DNA from: Chitinophaga agrisoli
GTDB taxonomy: Bacteria; Bacteroidota; Bacteroidia; Chitinophagales; Chitinophagaceae
Direction of reading: 5' to 3'
Length of the DNA stretch: 64,000 bases
Assembly: GCF_008386695.1 (NCBI RefSeq)
Contig: NZ_VUOC01000002.1
Span: 1,170,481-1,234,480, forward strand
The notes below the pieces were generated by a model. The model saw only the letters and a program-made list of their open reading frames with translations. It had not been told where the DNA came from and did no database searches. Positions 33,735-43,079 of this stretch are shown piece after piece (position 1 is the stretch's first letter; the number at the start of each line of letters is the position of its first letter). The translations under genes and the position numbers were made by a program.

Positions 33735-36164
33735 ATGAAGTACCTCCTGCTCCCCCTTATCTGCCTGCCCATGCTGCTGGCGGCACAACACAACGCCCAT
33801 CCGGCCGCTGCCGGTAGTAACCAACACAGCTCCCATTCGGCCGCGGCAGATAGCAATATTGTTGACAATATAGACCCGCAACCTTTACTGGCCCAGGCCT
33901 TACGCCTCCAGGAAGCCCTGGCCTTCCTGGGCAGCGCCCTTGCGCCGGCAGATGTGCAACATTTACAGGCCTTGCAGCGGCAGGCGTTAACACCCGCAAC
34001 CGCAGCAGCGATCCAACGGCTGCTGGACCCGTATTGCCTGGCCACGGTAGAGATCAACCCGGAGGCCCGCGTAAAGGTGAACCGGGGCCCTGCAAAAGCC
34101 AGCCTGATACAGGGCGGCTGGACCAGCTTCCTGGTAAAAGTGCACAACGAGGCCGGCGTAACGGCCCGGCTGGAGCCCACCAGCGCGCATGCCTCACCGG
34201 CCCTGCACATCTCTACCTCCGCTGCCCGCGCCCTGCCTGAGAATAAACTCTCCAAAGGGCAGGTACAGAACCGCTTCCTGGAGCTGCAGCTATACCGTAA
34301 CAGGCCTTTGTTGCCCAGCCTTTCCGGCTTTGCGCTGGAATATGCCGTACTGCAGGTGTACAGTAAAGACGCGGGGCAACGGGAGGCGGACCTGGGTTTC
34401 CATATTGGCCAGGGCACCCAGGACATTGGTTTCCGTAATAGCATTCCCTTACTGTTTAATATACGCCCGGCCGTAAAAGTGATGCTGGATATAAAGGATG
34501 AAGACGGCGCCCCCGCCATGGCATCGCTCACCATCACTGACGGCATTGACCGCGTACGCGATAGCGCTGCCAAAACCGATTACCGGCTTACGCTGGCACA
34601 GGAAAATTACCAGGTCTATTCAAAAGCATTGACCGGCATCTATCCCCTGCCCTCCCGCCGGGTAGCCGCCTATGACGAATACCCGGATTTCTTTTTCCAG
34701 CCACAGGTATACCGCCAGGATGGGGAGCATATTATGCTGGCGCCCGGCCACTATACGGTCAGCTTTACCCGGGGACCGGAATACCTTACACAAACCAAGG
34801 AGCTGGTGATACCGGAAGGCGTTACCAGCGTAAAGGCCTCTTTCCGCCTGCAACGCTGGATCAATATGGCCAAACTGGGATGGTACAGCGCAGACCATCA
34901 TGTACATGCGGCCGGCTGCAGCCACTATGAAAGCCCGGAAGAAGGCGTATCGCCGGTAGATATCTGGCGGCAGGTACTGGGCGAGGACCTGAATGTAGCG
35001 GCCGTACTGGCCTGGGGACCAGGCTGGTACCATCAGAAACAATATTTTACCGGCCAGGCGGATACCTTATCCACCGCCAGCAATATCATGCGTTACGATG
35101 TGGAGGTATCCGGCTTCCCCTCTTCCCACTGCGGGCACCTGGTGCTGTTACGGCTAAAGGAAGATGACTACCCCGGTACCAGCGAAATTGAGGATTGGCC
35201 CAGCTGGACCAAACCTGTGCTGCAATGGGCAAAATCACAAGGCGCGGTGACCGGTTATGCGCATTCCGGCTGGGGACTGGCGCCCATAACGCCGGCAACA
35301 ACGCTGCCCAATGAAGTACTGCCCAAAATGGACGGCATAGGCGCCATGGAATATATTGTAACGGTAACGGAAGGATTGGTAGACTTTTTCAGCGCGGGTG
35401 ATACGCCGGCGCCATGGGAACTGAATATGTGGTATCATACCCTGAACTGCGGGTTCCGCACAAGGCTGAGCGGCGAAACAGATTTTCCCTGCATCTTTGA
35501 CGAAAGGGTAGGTATTGCCCGCAGCTATTTTAAACCGGCCGCCGCCCTGGATTATGATGGGTATGTAAAAGCCCTGCAGCAAGGCAGATGTTATGTATCG
35601 GATGGCCGTTCCCATATCATTGACTTTGCAGTGAACGATGTGGAACCCGGTACCGGCAACAGCGAACTGCAGCTGAACAAACCACAGGACCTGCGCATCC
35701 GCGCAAAAGCAGCCGCCTGGCTGCCCATTCAACAGGACGAAGAAAGCAATGCCATCGCGCATCGCCCATCCTGGGAATCCCCCTACTGGCACCTGGAACG
35801 CGCCCGTATCGGACAATCCCGGCAAGTGGGCGTAGAGCTGCTTATTAATGGCGTACCGGTAGATACGGCGCCCCTTACGGCAGATGGCAAACTGCAGGAG
35901 CTACAGTTCTCCTATCACCTGGAGCACTCCGCCTGGGCGGCATTGCGCATCCTTCCCAGCGCCCATACCAACCCGGTATTCATTATTGTGGATAAACAGC
36001 CTATACTGCTACGCCAAAGCGCGGAATGGTGCCGTAAAACGGTGGACCAATGCTGGAAAATGAAACAAGGCAATATCCGCACCAGCGAACAGCCGGCCGC
36101 GCAGGCGGCCTATGACGCGGCGCGTAAAGTATATGACGGGTTAATAAAAACAGCCGTGCAATAG
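33735..36164 (+). CDS. secreted CehA/McbA-family metallohydrolase
   Basis: An ATG at 33735 starts a signal peptide (MKYLLLPLICLPMLLAAQ), giving 809 residues. A His/Ala/Ser-rich segment of about 25 residues follows, which might bind metal. A long N-terminal region of beta-sandwich character (about 50-380) precedes a PHP-like metallohydrolase domain: WYSADHHVHAAGC has the His-x-His metal pair, then VTGYAHSGWG and later GETDFPC and RCYVSDGRS. This matches proteins annotated CehA/McbA, whose few studied members hydrolyse carbamate esters such as carbaryl; most Bacteroidota members have unknown natural substrates. Divergent from the PfkB kinase gene. Confidence 0.85.
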   Translation: MKYLLLPLICLPMLLAAQHNAHPAAAGSNQHSSHSAAADSNIVDNIDPQPLLAQALRLQEALAFLGSALAPADVQHLQALQRQALTPATAAAIQRLLDPYCLATVEINPEARVKVNRGPAKASLIQGGWTSFLVKVHNEAGVTARLEPTSAHASPALHISTSAARALPENKLSKGQVQNRFLELQLYRNRPLLPSLSGFALEYAVLQVYSKDAGQREADLGFHIGQGTQDIGFRNSIPLLFNIRPAVKVMLDIKDEDGAPAMASLTITDGIDRVRDSAAKTDYRLTLAQENYQVYSKALTGIYPLPSRRVAAYDEYPDFFFQPQVYRQDGEHIMLAPGHYTVSFTRGPEYLTQTKELVIPEGVTSVKASFRLQRWINMAKLGWYSADHHVHAAGCSHYESPEEGVSPVDIWRQVLGEDLNVAAVLAWGPGWYHQKQYFTGQADTLSTASNIMRYDVEVSGFPSSHCGHLVLLRLKEDDYPGTSEIEDWPSWTKPVLQWAKSQGAVTGYAHSGWGLAPITPATTLPNEVLPKMDGIGAMEYIVTVTEGLVDFFSAGDTPAPWELNMWYHTLNCGFRTRLSGETDFPCIFDERVGIARSYFKPAAALDYDGYVKALQQGRCYVSDGRSHIIDFAVNDVEPGTGNSELQLNKPQDLRIRAKAAAWLPIQQDEESNAIAHRPSWESPYWHLERARIGQSRQVGVELLINGVPVDTAPLTADGKLQELQFSYHLEHSAWAALRILPSAHTNPVFIIVDKQPILLRQSAEWCRKTVDQCWKMKQGNIRTSEQPAAQAAYDAARKVYDGLIKTAVQ

Positions 36165-36181
36165 GCAGCGCCATCCAATAT

Positions 36182-36610
36182 TTATCCCGCCACGTGCTCT
36201 TCGCAGCTGATGATCCAATGAATGCCAAAACGGTCCGTGAGCATGCCCAGCCAGGTATCCCGGCATACTTTCAGGAATGGCAGGGCTACCTCCCCGCCGG
36301 TGGAAAGCCGTTTAAAGAACCAGGAGGCTTCATCTTCGCTATCTGAATTAATGGAAACGGAAAAATTCTGACCGGGAATACCGTCGCCTTCTGCCGCGGG
36401 CCGGTCGCTGCCCATTAAAACGGTGTCCGGTCCTATGGGAAGGGATATATGTACGATCTTCTGACCTTCGCTGTAAGGGACATTTACATCATCATCCAGC
36501 TCGTTGAACCGTGTTTTCTGATAGAAATTACCGCCAAATACGGACCGGTAAAAATTGAATGCCGCTTCGCAATTCCCATCAAATACCAAATAAGGGTTTA
36601 TTGCTGCCAT
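36182..36610 (-). CDS. VOC-family PhnB-like protein, copy 1
   Basis: The ATG at 36610 gives 142 residues beginning MAAINPYLVFDGNCEAAFNFY, the standard start of the PhnB/3-demethylubiquinone methyltransferase-like VOC group. It ends with DRFGIHWIISCEE, the usual FGxxWxI signature. Despite the historical name no methyltransferase activity is expected. It is clearly paralogous to the proteins at 49677-50111 and 50783-51208. Isolated between the metallohydrolase and glpR. Confidence 0.88.
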   Translation of the reverse strand: MAAINPYLVFDGNCEAAFNFYRSVFGGNFYQKTRFNELDDDVNVPYSEGQKIVHISLPIGPDTVLMGSDRPAAEGDGIPGQNFSVSINSDSEDEASWFFKRLSTGGEVALPFLKVCRDTWLGMLTDRFGIHWIISCEEHVAG

Positions 36611-36773
36611 TATAAATAAATGGTTAGTTAGTAAAATAGTTAGCCGGAATGTGCTCATGCAGGAGTTGAACGGGAGCGCCGTTCATACCGTATCCGGTAA
36701 TGTAAAGCTAGGATGGTATGCTTAATTCAAGGGGTTGTTACCGCGACAATAAAAGGGGCCTTTGCGACATCCC

Positions 36774-37544
36774 TTATACAATGGTCACCTTGATGCCCAT
36801 ATCTTCCAGGGTCTTTAATATATGTGGGGAAATACCCTTATCGGTGATGATCTCATCCACGTCTTCGAGCCCGCAGATGCGGCCAAAGCCTCTTTTGCCA
36901 AACTTACTGGAATCTGCCAGCACAATGGTCTTTTGCACAGTACTGATCATTTTCTGGTTCAGGTGGGCCTCCATAATATTGGTGGTGGTGAGCCCAAATT
37001 CTATATCAATACCATCTACCCCCAGGAACAGCTTACTGCAGGAAAAATCTTCCAGTATTTTCTCTGCATAGGGCCCCGTTACGGAAGATGAGCTGTTGCG
37101 CAGCAGGCCGCCCAATTGAATCACCTCTATTTCCGGGAACCGGAGCAGCTCCAGGGCCACATTCAGCGCAGCGGTGATCACGGTCAGGCTGCCTTTGGGG
37201 TGGATGTTGCGGGCCAGCGCCAGCACCGTGGTACCGGAGGCGATGATAATGGCGTCATTGGCATCTACCAAAGCGGCGGCAGCCAGGCCTATATTATCCT
37301 TCTCATCCTTGCGTATCTTTTCCTTTTCATTGACCGGTTTATCATTGGTATAGGGATTATTGACCATGGCGCCGCCATGGGAACGGAATAACAGCGCCCG
37401 GTCCTCGAGCAGCTTCAGGTCCTTACGGATCGTTACCCCGGATACATCCAGTTCTTTACACAGGTCAACCACACTGATGTATCCTTTTTCGTACAGTTTA
37501 TCCAGGATGAATTTATGGCGTTCAGCAATATTGATCATAGACAT
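36774..37544 (-). CDS. glpR: DeoR/GlpR-family transcriptional repressor
   Basis: 256 residues: an N-terminal DeoR helix-turn-helix (about 1-60; IAERHKFILDKLYEKGYISVVDLCKELDVSGVTIRKDLKLLEDRALLFRSHGGA pattern read in parts) followed by a DeoRC sensor domain that binds phosphorylated sugars (NDAIIIASGTTVLALARN; LFLGVDGID; ADSSKFGKRGFG). In the GlpR branch the inducer is glycerol-3-phosphate. It diverges from glpD-glpK-glpF over a 391 bp gap with strong inverted repeats, so it most likely represses that operon and itself. The name is given from family plus context; DeoR proteins are hard to assign by sequence alone. Confidence 0.87.
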   Translation of the reverse strand: MSMINIAERHKFILDKLYEKGYISVVDLCKELDVSGVTIRKDLKLLEDRALLFRSHGGAMVNNPYTNDKPVNEKEKIRKDEKDNIGLAAAALVDANDAIIIASGTTVLALARNIHPKGSLTVITAALNVALELLRFPEIEVIQLGGLLRNSSSSVTGPYAEKILEDFSCSKLFLGVDGIDIEFGLTTTNIMEAHLNQKMISTVQKTIVLADSSKFGKRGFGRICGLEDVDEIITDKGISPHILKTLEDMGIKVTIV

Positions 37545-37813
37545 AACACATAAAATTAATGGATTAAAGACTGCCGCAATGTGAATTTTTTACCCATCCG
37601 CATTAATTGCTGCCGGAAGGGCCCGGTTCCTGAAGGTGTGGCGGCTGCGCCGCCGGCCACCGCTCATCCACTTTCAATTGATTTCATTTCAAGCTTCCAT
37701 TGCCGGCAAATTAACCCTTTCGAAACCAATACTCTCCAAACAATTGGCGGCAATATTCGTTAAAACGATCATTTTCAGCACATTATTATCAAGTAGCCCA
37801 CTTTCTCCCGCTT

Positions 37814-37857
37814 AACCAAAATATTTTTGCTTTTTCATATTATTTTATATTTTGGTT
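37814..37857. promoter_or_regulatory. inverted repeat, probable GlpR operator A
   Basis: AACCAAAATAT (37814-37824) and ATATTTTGGTT (37847-37857) are perfect 11-bp inverted copies 22 bp apart. The same 11-mer occurs again at 43044-43054, upstream of the second susC, which argues for one regulator of both operons. Confidence 0.6.
37822..37829 (+). promoter_or_regulatory. candidate -7 promoter element for glpD
   Basis: TATTTTTG fits TAnnTTTG and overlaps operator A, so repressor binding there would block the promoter. The -33 element is not clear. Confidence 0.35.
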
Positions 37858-37909
37858 TCGATTTGTTTTATTTTGCACCATTAATTCCACAAAATAAACA
37901 CAATCGAAA
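37856..37909. promoter_or_regulatory. long inverted repeat, probable GlpR operator B
   Basis: A left arm at 37856-37875 (starting TTTCGATT) and a right arm at 37890-37909 (ending AATCGAAA) are inverted copies with 18 of 20 positions matching, separated by 14 bp. TTTCG/CGAAA ends are common in DeoR-family operators. It lies 27 bp before the glpD start, between glpR and the operon it should control. Confidence 0.65.
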
Positions 37910-37935
37910 GTATTTAAAAGTGGCAAAATAACAAA

Positions 37936-39540
37936 ATGAACAGAACCGACTTCGTTGCACACATACAAAAGACTCCTTCCGCACAATGGGATATGATCAT
38001 CATCGGGGGCGGCGCCACGGGTTTAGGCATTGCGATGGATGCCGCTACCCGGGGGTACAACACGCTCCTGCTTGAACAGGCAGATTTTGCAAAAGGCACC
38101 TCCAGCCGCAGCACCAAACTGGTGCACGGCGGGGTGCGCTACCTGGCCCAGGGCGATGTAGCGCTGGTAAGGGAAGCCCTGTATGAAAGAGGGCTGCTGC
38201 TGGCCAACGCACCGCACCTGGCCCATAACCAGGAGTTCATTATCCCCCAATACAACTGGTGGCAAGGCCCGTTCTATACCATTGGCCTTAAAATATATGA
38301 CCTGCTCTCCGGCCGCTTAAGCCTGGGCCGTTCCCGCCACATCAGCAAAAGCGAGGTAGTGGCAGAACTGCCCACCATTCGCCAACGGGGATTAAAAGGC
38401 GGCATTGTGTATCACGACGGGCAGTTTGATGACGCCCGCCTGGCGGTGAACATTGCGCAAACCGCCGTAGAGAATGGCGCCATATTACTCAACTATTTTA
38501 AAGTGACCGGCCTGCATAAAGATGGCAACGGCCGCATAAATGGCGTACAGGCCCAGGACCTGGAAACGGGCCGCAGCTACAACCTGCCTGCCAAAGCCGT
38601 GATCAATGCCACCGGCGTTTTTGTAGATGAGATCCTGCAGCTGGATAATCCTGCCGCCCGCCGTATGGTACGGCCCAGTCAGGGCGTGCATGTGGTCCTG
38701 GACCCATCCTTCCTGCAGAGCAAAAGCGCCATCATGATCCCTAAAACGGAAGACGGGCGTGTGCTCTTTGCCGTGCCCTGGCATAATAAAGTATTACTGG
38801 GTACCACAGATACACCGCTGGACGAACATAGCCTGGAGCCGGTAGCGCTGGAAAAGGAGATCGATTTTATACTGCGCACTGCAGCCAACTACCTGTCCCG
38901 GCCCCCGGCCCGTACAGATGTGCTGAGCGTATTTGCAGGCCTGCGCCCGCTGGCTGCCCCGCAAAAGAGTACCGGCAGCACCAAAGAAATATCCCGTAGC
39001 CATAAGATCCTGGTAGCGCCCTCCCGCCTCATTACCATTACCGGCGGTAAATGGACCACCTTCCGCAGGATGGCGGAAGATACCGTAAATGAAGCCATCC
39101 GCACGGCCGGCCTCCCGGCGGCAACCTGCCGTACCAAAGAACTGCATATACATGGTTTTGTACAACACCCTTCTAACCGCGAGCCGCTAAACGTGTATGG
39201 CAGCGATGCACCGCTGCTGCAGGCGCTGGCAGCCCTGCAACCGGATTGGGGGCAGCCCCTCAGCACCCGCCTGCCCTATATCGGCGCACAGGTGATATGG
39301 GCAGTAAGACATGAAATGGCGCGCACCGTAGAGGATGTGCTGGCGCGCCGCCTGCGCGCCCTGTTCCTGGATGCAACAGCAGCGCTGGAAATGGCGCCAA
39401 AAGTGGCCGCCCTCATGGCACAGGAACTGGGTAGGGACGAGGTCTGGCAACAGGCACAGGTAAAAGCCTTTGCAGATATGGCCGCCCATTACATCCTAAA
39501 ACAGAGCAGCCCGCAGCAACAGCAGCAGGTAACAGCATAG
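37936..39540 (+). CDS. glpD: aerobic glycerol-3-phosphate dehydrogenase
   Basis: Oxidises glycerol-3-phosphate to dihydroxyacetone phosphate, passing electrons to quinone at the inner membrane. The 534-residue protein opens with an FAD-binding loop, GGGATG (24-29), and FAKGTSSRSTKLVHGGVRYL, the classic GlpD signature; VKGGIVYHDGQFDD, ATGVFVDEI, and TDTPL also fit. A C-terminal DAO_C-type domain follows (HEMARTVEDVLARRLRALFLD). First gene of glpD-glpK-glpF, 42 bp before glpK, behind the two inverted repeats. Length is normal, and no residue seems missing. Confidence 0.95.
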   Translation: MNRTDFVAHIQKTPSAQWDMIIIGGGATGLGIAMDAATRGYNTLLLEQADFAKGTSSRSTKLVHGGVRYLAQGDVALVREALYERGLLLANAPHLAHNQEFIIPQYNWWQGPFYTIGLKIYDLLSGRLSLGRSRHISKSEVVAELPTIRQRGLKGGIVYHDGQFDDARLAVNIAQTAVENGAILLNYFKVTGLHKDGNGRINGVQAQDLETGRSYNLPAKAVINATGVFVDEILQLDNPAARRMVRPSQGVHVVLDPSFLQSKSAIMIPKTEDGRVLFAVPWHNKVLLGTTDTPLDEHSLEPVALEKEIDFILRTAANYLSRPPARTDVLSVFAGLRPLAAPQKSTGSTKEISRSHKILVAPSRLITITGGKWTTFRRMAEDTVNEAIRTAGLPAATCRTKELHIHGFVQHPSNREPLNVYGSDAPLLQALAALQPDWGQPLSTRLPYIGAQVIWAVRHEMARTVEDVLARRLRALFLDATAALEMAPKVAALMAQELGRDEVWQQAQVKAFADMAAHYILKQSSPQQQQQVTA

Positions 39541-39582
39541 CAGATATAAATTCCATCATCCACGTTGATAAACAGGATACGC

Positions 39583-41079
39583 ATGAATCAGTACATTATG
39601 GCCCTGGACCAGGGAACTACCAGCTCAAGAGCCATTCTATTCGACAAAGCCGGCGCTATTGTAGCAGTGGCGCAAAAAGAATTTACACAACTATTTCCCG
39701 CACCCGGATGGGTGGAACATGACCCGGCAGAGATCTGGAGCAGCCAGATAGGCGTAGCTACAGAAGCCATGGCCAAGGCGGGATTGGAAGGCGCTAATAT
39801 TGCCGCCATAGGCATCACCAACCAACGGGAAACCACCCTGGTATGGGACCGCGAAACCGGCAAACCCATCCACAATGCCATTGTATGGCAGGACCGCCGC
39901 ACCGCCGCTTACTGCGACAGCCTGAAAGCAGCCGGCCATGAAAAAATGATCCGCCAGAAAACCGGGCTGGTGATAGACGCTTATTTTTCCGGTACCAAAA
40001 TAAAATGGATCCTGGATAACGTTCCCGGCGCACGGGAACGCGCCAATAAAGGACAGCTGGCCTTTGGCACGGTAGACGCCTGGCTGGTCTGGAACCTGAC
40101 CCATGGCGCCGTGCATGCTACCGACATCACCAATGCATCGCGGACCATGTTATTTAATATCCACACGCAAACATGGGACCCGGAGCTGCTGCAGCTGCTG
40201 GATATACCCGCTGCTATACTGCCGGTGATCAAAGAATCCAGCGAAGTATGCGGACAAACCGCACCTGGCATCTTCTCCGTACAGATACCCATTGCTGGTA
40301 TAGCCGGCGACCAGCATGCGGCCCTGTTTGGGCAGATGTGCACTGCGCCCGGTATGGTAAAGAACACTTATGGCACCGGCTGTTTTATGCTCATGAATAT
40401 TGGTGACCAGCCTATCATAAGTAACAATAACCTGTTGACCACCGTGGCGTGGAAAGTAAATGGGCAGATCCAGTACGCGCTGGAAGGCAGCATCTTTATT
40501 GCCGGCGCTATTGTACAATGGCTGCGCGATGGATTAGGCATTATCCGCTCCTCCGCAGAAGTGGAAGCCCTGGCCGCCGGCGCTCCGCAAAATGAAGGCG
40601 TATACCTGGTACCCGCTTTTGCAGGCCTGGGCGCGCCGCACTGGGAACAGCACGCCCGTGGCACCCTGGTAGGCATGACCCGTGGCACCACTGCCGCGCA
40701 TATTGCCAGGGCCGCGCTGGAAAGCATCGCCTATCAGACCATGGAGGTATTACAGGCCATGGAAGCAGACGCCAATATCAGTATTAAGGAGCTGCGCGTA
40801 GATGGCGGCGCTACCGGCAATGACCTGCTGATGCAGTTCCAGGCAGATATCCTGCACACCAAAGTAGTGCGGCCGCGTATCACAGAGACCACCGCTATGG
40901 GCGCTGCTTACCTGGCAGGACTGGCCACCGGCTATTGGAAAAACCTGGAAGAGATCTGCAGCCAGTGGCAAGAGGAGAAAAGTTTTACGCCCGCCACGGA
41001 ACAAACGCACCGGCAGGAATGGATCAATGGCTGGAACCGTGCGGTAAAAGCAGTAAAAAGCTGGGCCGCCGCCAACTGA
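39583..41079 (+). CDS. glpK: glycerol kinase
   Basis: Phosphorylates glycerol to glycerol-3-phosphate with ATP. The ATG at 39583 gives [21 protein letters not shown] and 498 residues, normal for GlpK; a TTG six codons upstream is less likely. Family motifs include [59 protein letters not shown] and [18 protein letters not shown]. It sits between glpD and glpF and supplies both the substrate of GlpD and the inducer expected for GlpR. Confidence 0.96.
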   Translation: MNQYIMALDQGTTSSRAILFDKAGAIVAVAQKEFTQLFPAPGWVEHDPAEIWSSQIGVATEAMAKAGLEGANIAAIGITNQRETTLVWDRETGKPIHNAIVWQDRRTAAYCDSLKAAGHEKMIRQKTGLVIDAYFSGTKIKWILDNVPGARERANKGQLAFGTVDAWLVWNLTHGAVHATDITNASRTMLFNIHTQTWDPELLQLLDIPAAILPVIKESSEVCGQTAPGIFSVQIPIAGIAGDQHAALFGQMCTAPGMVKNTYGTGCFMLMNIGDQPIISNNNLLTTVAWKVNGQIQYALEGSIFIAGAIVQWLRDGLGIIRSSAEVEALAAGAPQNEGVYLVPAFAGLGAPHWEQHARGTLVGMTRGTTAAHIARAALESIAYQTMEVLQAMEADANISIKELRVDGGATGNDLLMQFQADILHTKVVRPRITETTAMGAAYLAGLATGYWKNLEEICSQWQEEKSFTPATEQTHRQEWINGWNRAVKAVKSWAAAN

Positions 41080-41116
41080 TCCTTTTATCAACTTAACCTT
41101 AACTCAACCAAATACG

Positions 41117-41851
41117 ATGCACCCATTTTTAGCGGAATTCCTGGGCACTGCTTTACTCCTGTTGCTGGGCAACGGTGTGGTAGCCAATGTAGTGCTGAAC
41201 AGAACAAAAGGTAATAACAGCGGATGGATAGTAATTACCACCGGCTGGGCGCTGGCGGTATTTGTAGGCGTGGTGCTCGCAGGCCCGTTTAGCGGCGCGC
41301 ACCTGAACCCCGCAGTCACCATAGCCATGGCCGTAGCCGGCAAATTTGCCTGGACCAGCGTACCTGCATTTATTGCAGCACAGATGCTGGGCGCTATGGC
41401 AGGCTCCTTCCTGGTATGGATGAACTATAAAGATCACCTGGACGAAACGGCAGACAATGGCCTGCAACGCGCCGTATTCTGCACAGAGCCGGCTATACGC
41501 AATACCACACGCAATTTCCTGTGTGAGGTGACCGGCACTTTTGTACTGCTGTTCACCATCTTTTATTTCACCACCGCAGAAATGGGCGTGGATAAAACGC
41601 CGGTAGGCCTGGGCTCCATTGGCGCACTGCCGGTAACCCTGCTGGTATGGGCCATTGGCCTGTCACTGGGCGGTACCACCGGTTATGCCATCAACCCGGC
41701 CAGGGACCTGGGGCCACGCATCATGCACGCAGTATTGCCTATAAAAGGCAAACAGGGCAGCGACTGGGCATATGCCTGGGTGCCGGTAATAGGCCCGCTG
41801 GCAGGCGGCGCGCTGGCAGCCATATTATACCTGGTCATATTGAAAATGTAA
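41117..41851 (+). CDS. glpF: glycerol uptake facilitator (aquaglyceroporin)
   Basis: A 244-residue MIP-family channel with six membrane segments. The two NPA boxes are seen as AHLNPAVT and YAINPARDLGPR; the Asp after the second NPA is typical of glycerol-conducting rather than water-only channels. It carries glycerol across the inner membrane by facilitated diffusion, with GlpK trapping it as the phosphate. Last gene of glpD-glpK-glpF, 37 bp after glpK. A 226 bp gap to glpQ then suggests a new promoter or a leader. Confidence 0.95.
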   Translation: MHPFLAEFLGTALLLLLGNGVVANVVLNRTKGNNSGWIVITTGWALAVFVGVVLAGPFSGAHLNPAVTIAMAVAGKFAWTSVPAFIAAQMLGAMAGSFLVWMNYKDHLDETADNGLQRAVFCTEPAIRNTTRNFLCEVTGTFVLLFTIFYFTTAEMGVDKTPVGLGSIGALPVTLLVWAIGLSLGGTTGYAINPARDLGPRIMHAVLPIKGKQGSDWAYAWVPVIGPLAGGALAAILYLVILKM

Positions 41852-42077
41852 TCATAATGTACGTACGCATATAATCAATTATCAGCCAAACAGCGGGCAG
41901 AAAGCTTTCAACAGACGGGCTACTACGCAGCATTTAACGGATTGTCAACGATAGAGCGGGGGAACACAAACGCTCCTTTTTGGTACAGGTAGCATTTAAT
42001 ATCACTTAATAATAATTAATCAAAGCCGGGATCACATAAAACGGCTTGAGGGGATTCTATTCCGAAAATAAAATAGT

Positions 42078-43013
42078 ATGCAGATGAAAAAATGTACAGG
42101 CATTGCGCTAAGCGCATGCGTAGTGGCAGCCATTTCCCTTGCTGCCTGCAGATCCACCAAAACTGCTACAGCCGGCAATAAAGGCTTACCGTCCTTTTAT
42201 AAGGTGGGGCACCGCGGCACCCGGGGACTGATGCCGGAAAACACCATCCCCGCCATGATCAAAGGCATTGAAGCAGGCGCCAATACCATCGAGTTTGATG
42301 TACATATCACGAAAGACGGTCAGGTAGTGGTATACCACGATGCATCATTCACGCCGGCCTATACCACCAAACCGGACGGCAGCGATATAACGCCTGCTGA
42401 ACGGAAACAATATACTTTTTACCAGATGAACTATGCAGATATCCGCTCCTTCATCATCGGTGAAAAGCCCTACCCGGCCTATCCGGAACAACAACGTATG
42501 CGCTCCTATGCCCCCTTGCTGTCAGATATGATAGACGCTGTGGAAGCATATACCACCGCGCATCACCTGGCCCCGGTATACTACTTGCTGGAGGTGAAAT
42601 CATCCGCCAAAACAGATGGGGTTGAACAGCCGGAACCGGAATCCTATATGCATACGCTCATGGCGGTTAAGCAGCTGGCGCCTCTGGGCAAGCGCCTGTT
42701 TATCCAATCCTTTGATATGCGCCCGCTGCAGGTACTGCATCGCACCCATCCGGATGTAAAACTGGGATTTCTTACAGACGATAAAAAAGGCACATTCGAA
42801 GAGCACCTGGCGCAACTGGGTTTCACACCTTTCTTCTACAACCCGCATTACCAGCTGGTAACACCGGAACTGGTGGCCAAATGCCACGCAAAACACATAC
42901 AGATCGTTCCCTGGACCGTACAGGAGCCGGCAGAGATGAAAGCCCTGCAGGCCAAAGGCGTAGACGGCATTATCACTGATTATCCAAACAGGTTTAAAGC
43001 GGCGAACCTATAA
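42078..43013 (+). CDS. glpQ: glycerophosphodiester phosphodiesterase lipoprotein
   Basis: Hydrolyses glycerophosphodiesters (deacylated phospholipids) to glycerol-3-phosphate and an alcohol. The 311-residue protein is a lipoprotein: VVAAISLAAC gives the lipid-bearing Cys. GDPD motifs are KVGHRGTRGLMPENT (His and Arg), NTIEFDVHITKDG (Glu, Asp metal ligands), VVYHD (second His), YYLLEVKSS and SFDMRPLQVL. Anchored in the outer membrane or periplasm, it works beside the SusC/SusD pair that starts 66 bp downstream. Start at 42078 or the second Met at 42084. Confidence 0.94.
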   Translation: MQMKKCTGIALSACVVAAISLAACRSTKTATAGNKGLPSFYKVGHRGTRGLMPENTIPAMIKGIEAGANTIEFDVHITKDGQVVVYHDASFTPAYTTKPDGSDITPAERKQYTFYQMNYADIRSFIIGEKPYPAYPEQQRMRSYAPLLSDMIDAVEAYTTAHHLAPVYYLLEVKSSAKTDGVEQPEPESYMHTLMAVKQLAPLGKRLFIQSFDMRPLQVLHRTHPDVKLGFLTDDKKGTFEEHLAQLGFTPFFYNPHYQLVTPELVAKCHAKHIQIVPWTVQEPAEMKALQAKGVDGIITDYPNRFKAANL

Positions 43014-43043
43014 ACTGATTGTAGGGCACAAGCGTACTACGCC

Positions 43044-43054
43044 AACCAAAATAT
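43044..43054. promoter_or_regulatory. repeat of the glp operator arm upstream of susC
   Basis: AACCAAAATAT is identical to one arm of the inverted repeat in the glpR/glpD gap and lies 25 bp before the susC start codon. It suggests that the susCD genes answer to the same regulator as glpD. Confidence 0.45.
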
Positions 43055-43079
43055 AAATCCATCAAAAAAACAAACGTTT

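Larger units (their letters stand above)
37545..37935. other. glpR/glpD divergent regulatory region
   Basis: No gene is seen. The half next to glpD is extremely AT-rich and holds two overlapping inverted repeats (37814-37857 and 37856-37909) and a TAnnTTTG-like element. The half next to glpR (37560-37700) has ordinary base composition and no clear signal. Confidence 0.6.

Noticed and set aside
33719-34573. 284-codon frame on the minus strand, Ser/Arg/Cys-rich
   Set aside because: Antisense to the metallohydrolase gene; the composition is that of a reverse frame over Ala/Gly-rich codons.
36182-36610. Methyltransferase (3-demethylubiquinone methyltransferase-like name)
   Set aside because: The sequence is a VOC fold; the methyltransferase name is a historical annotation artefact.
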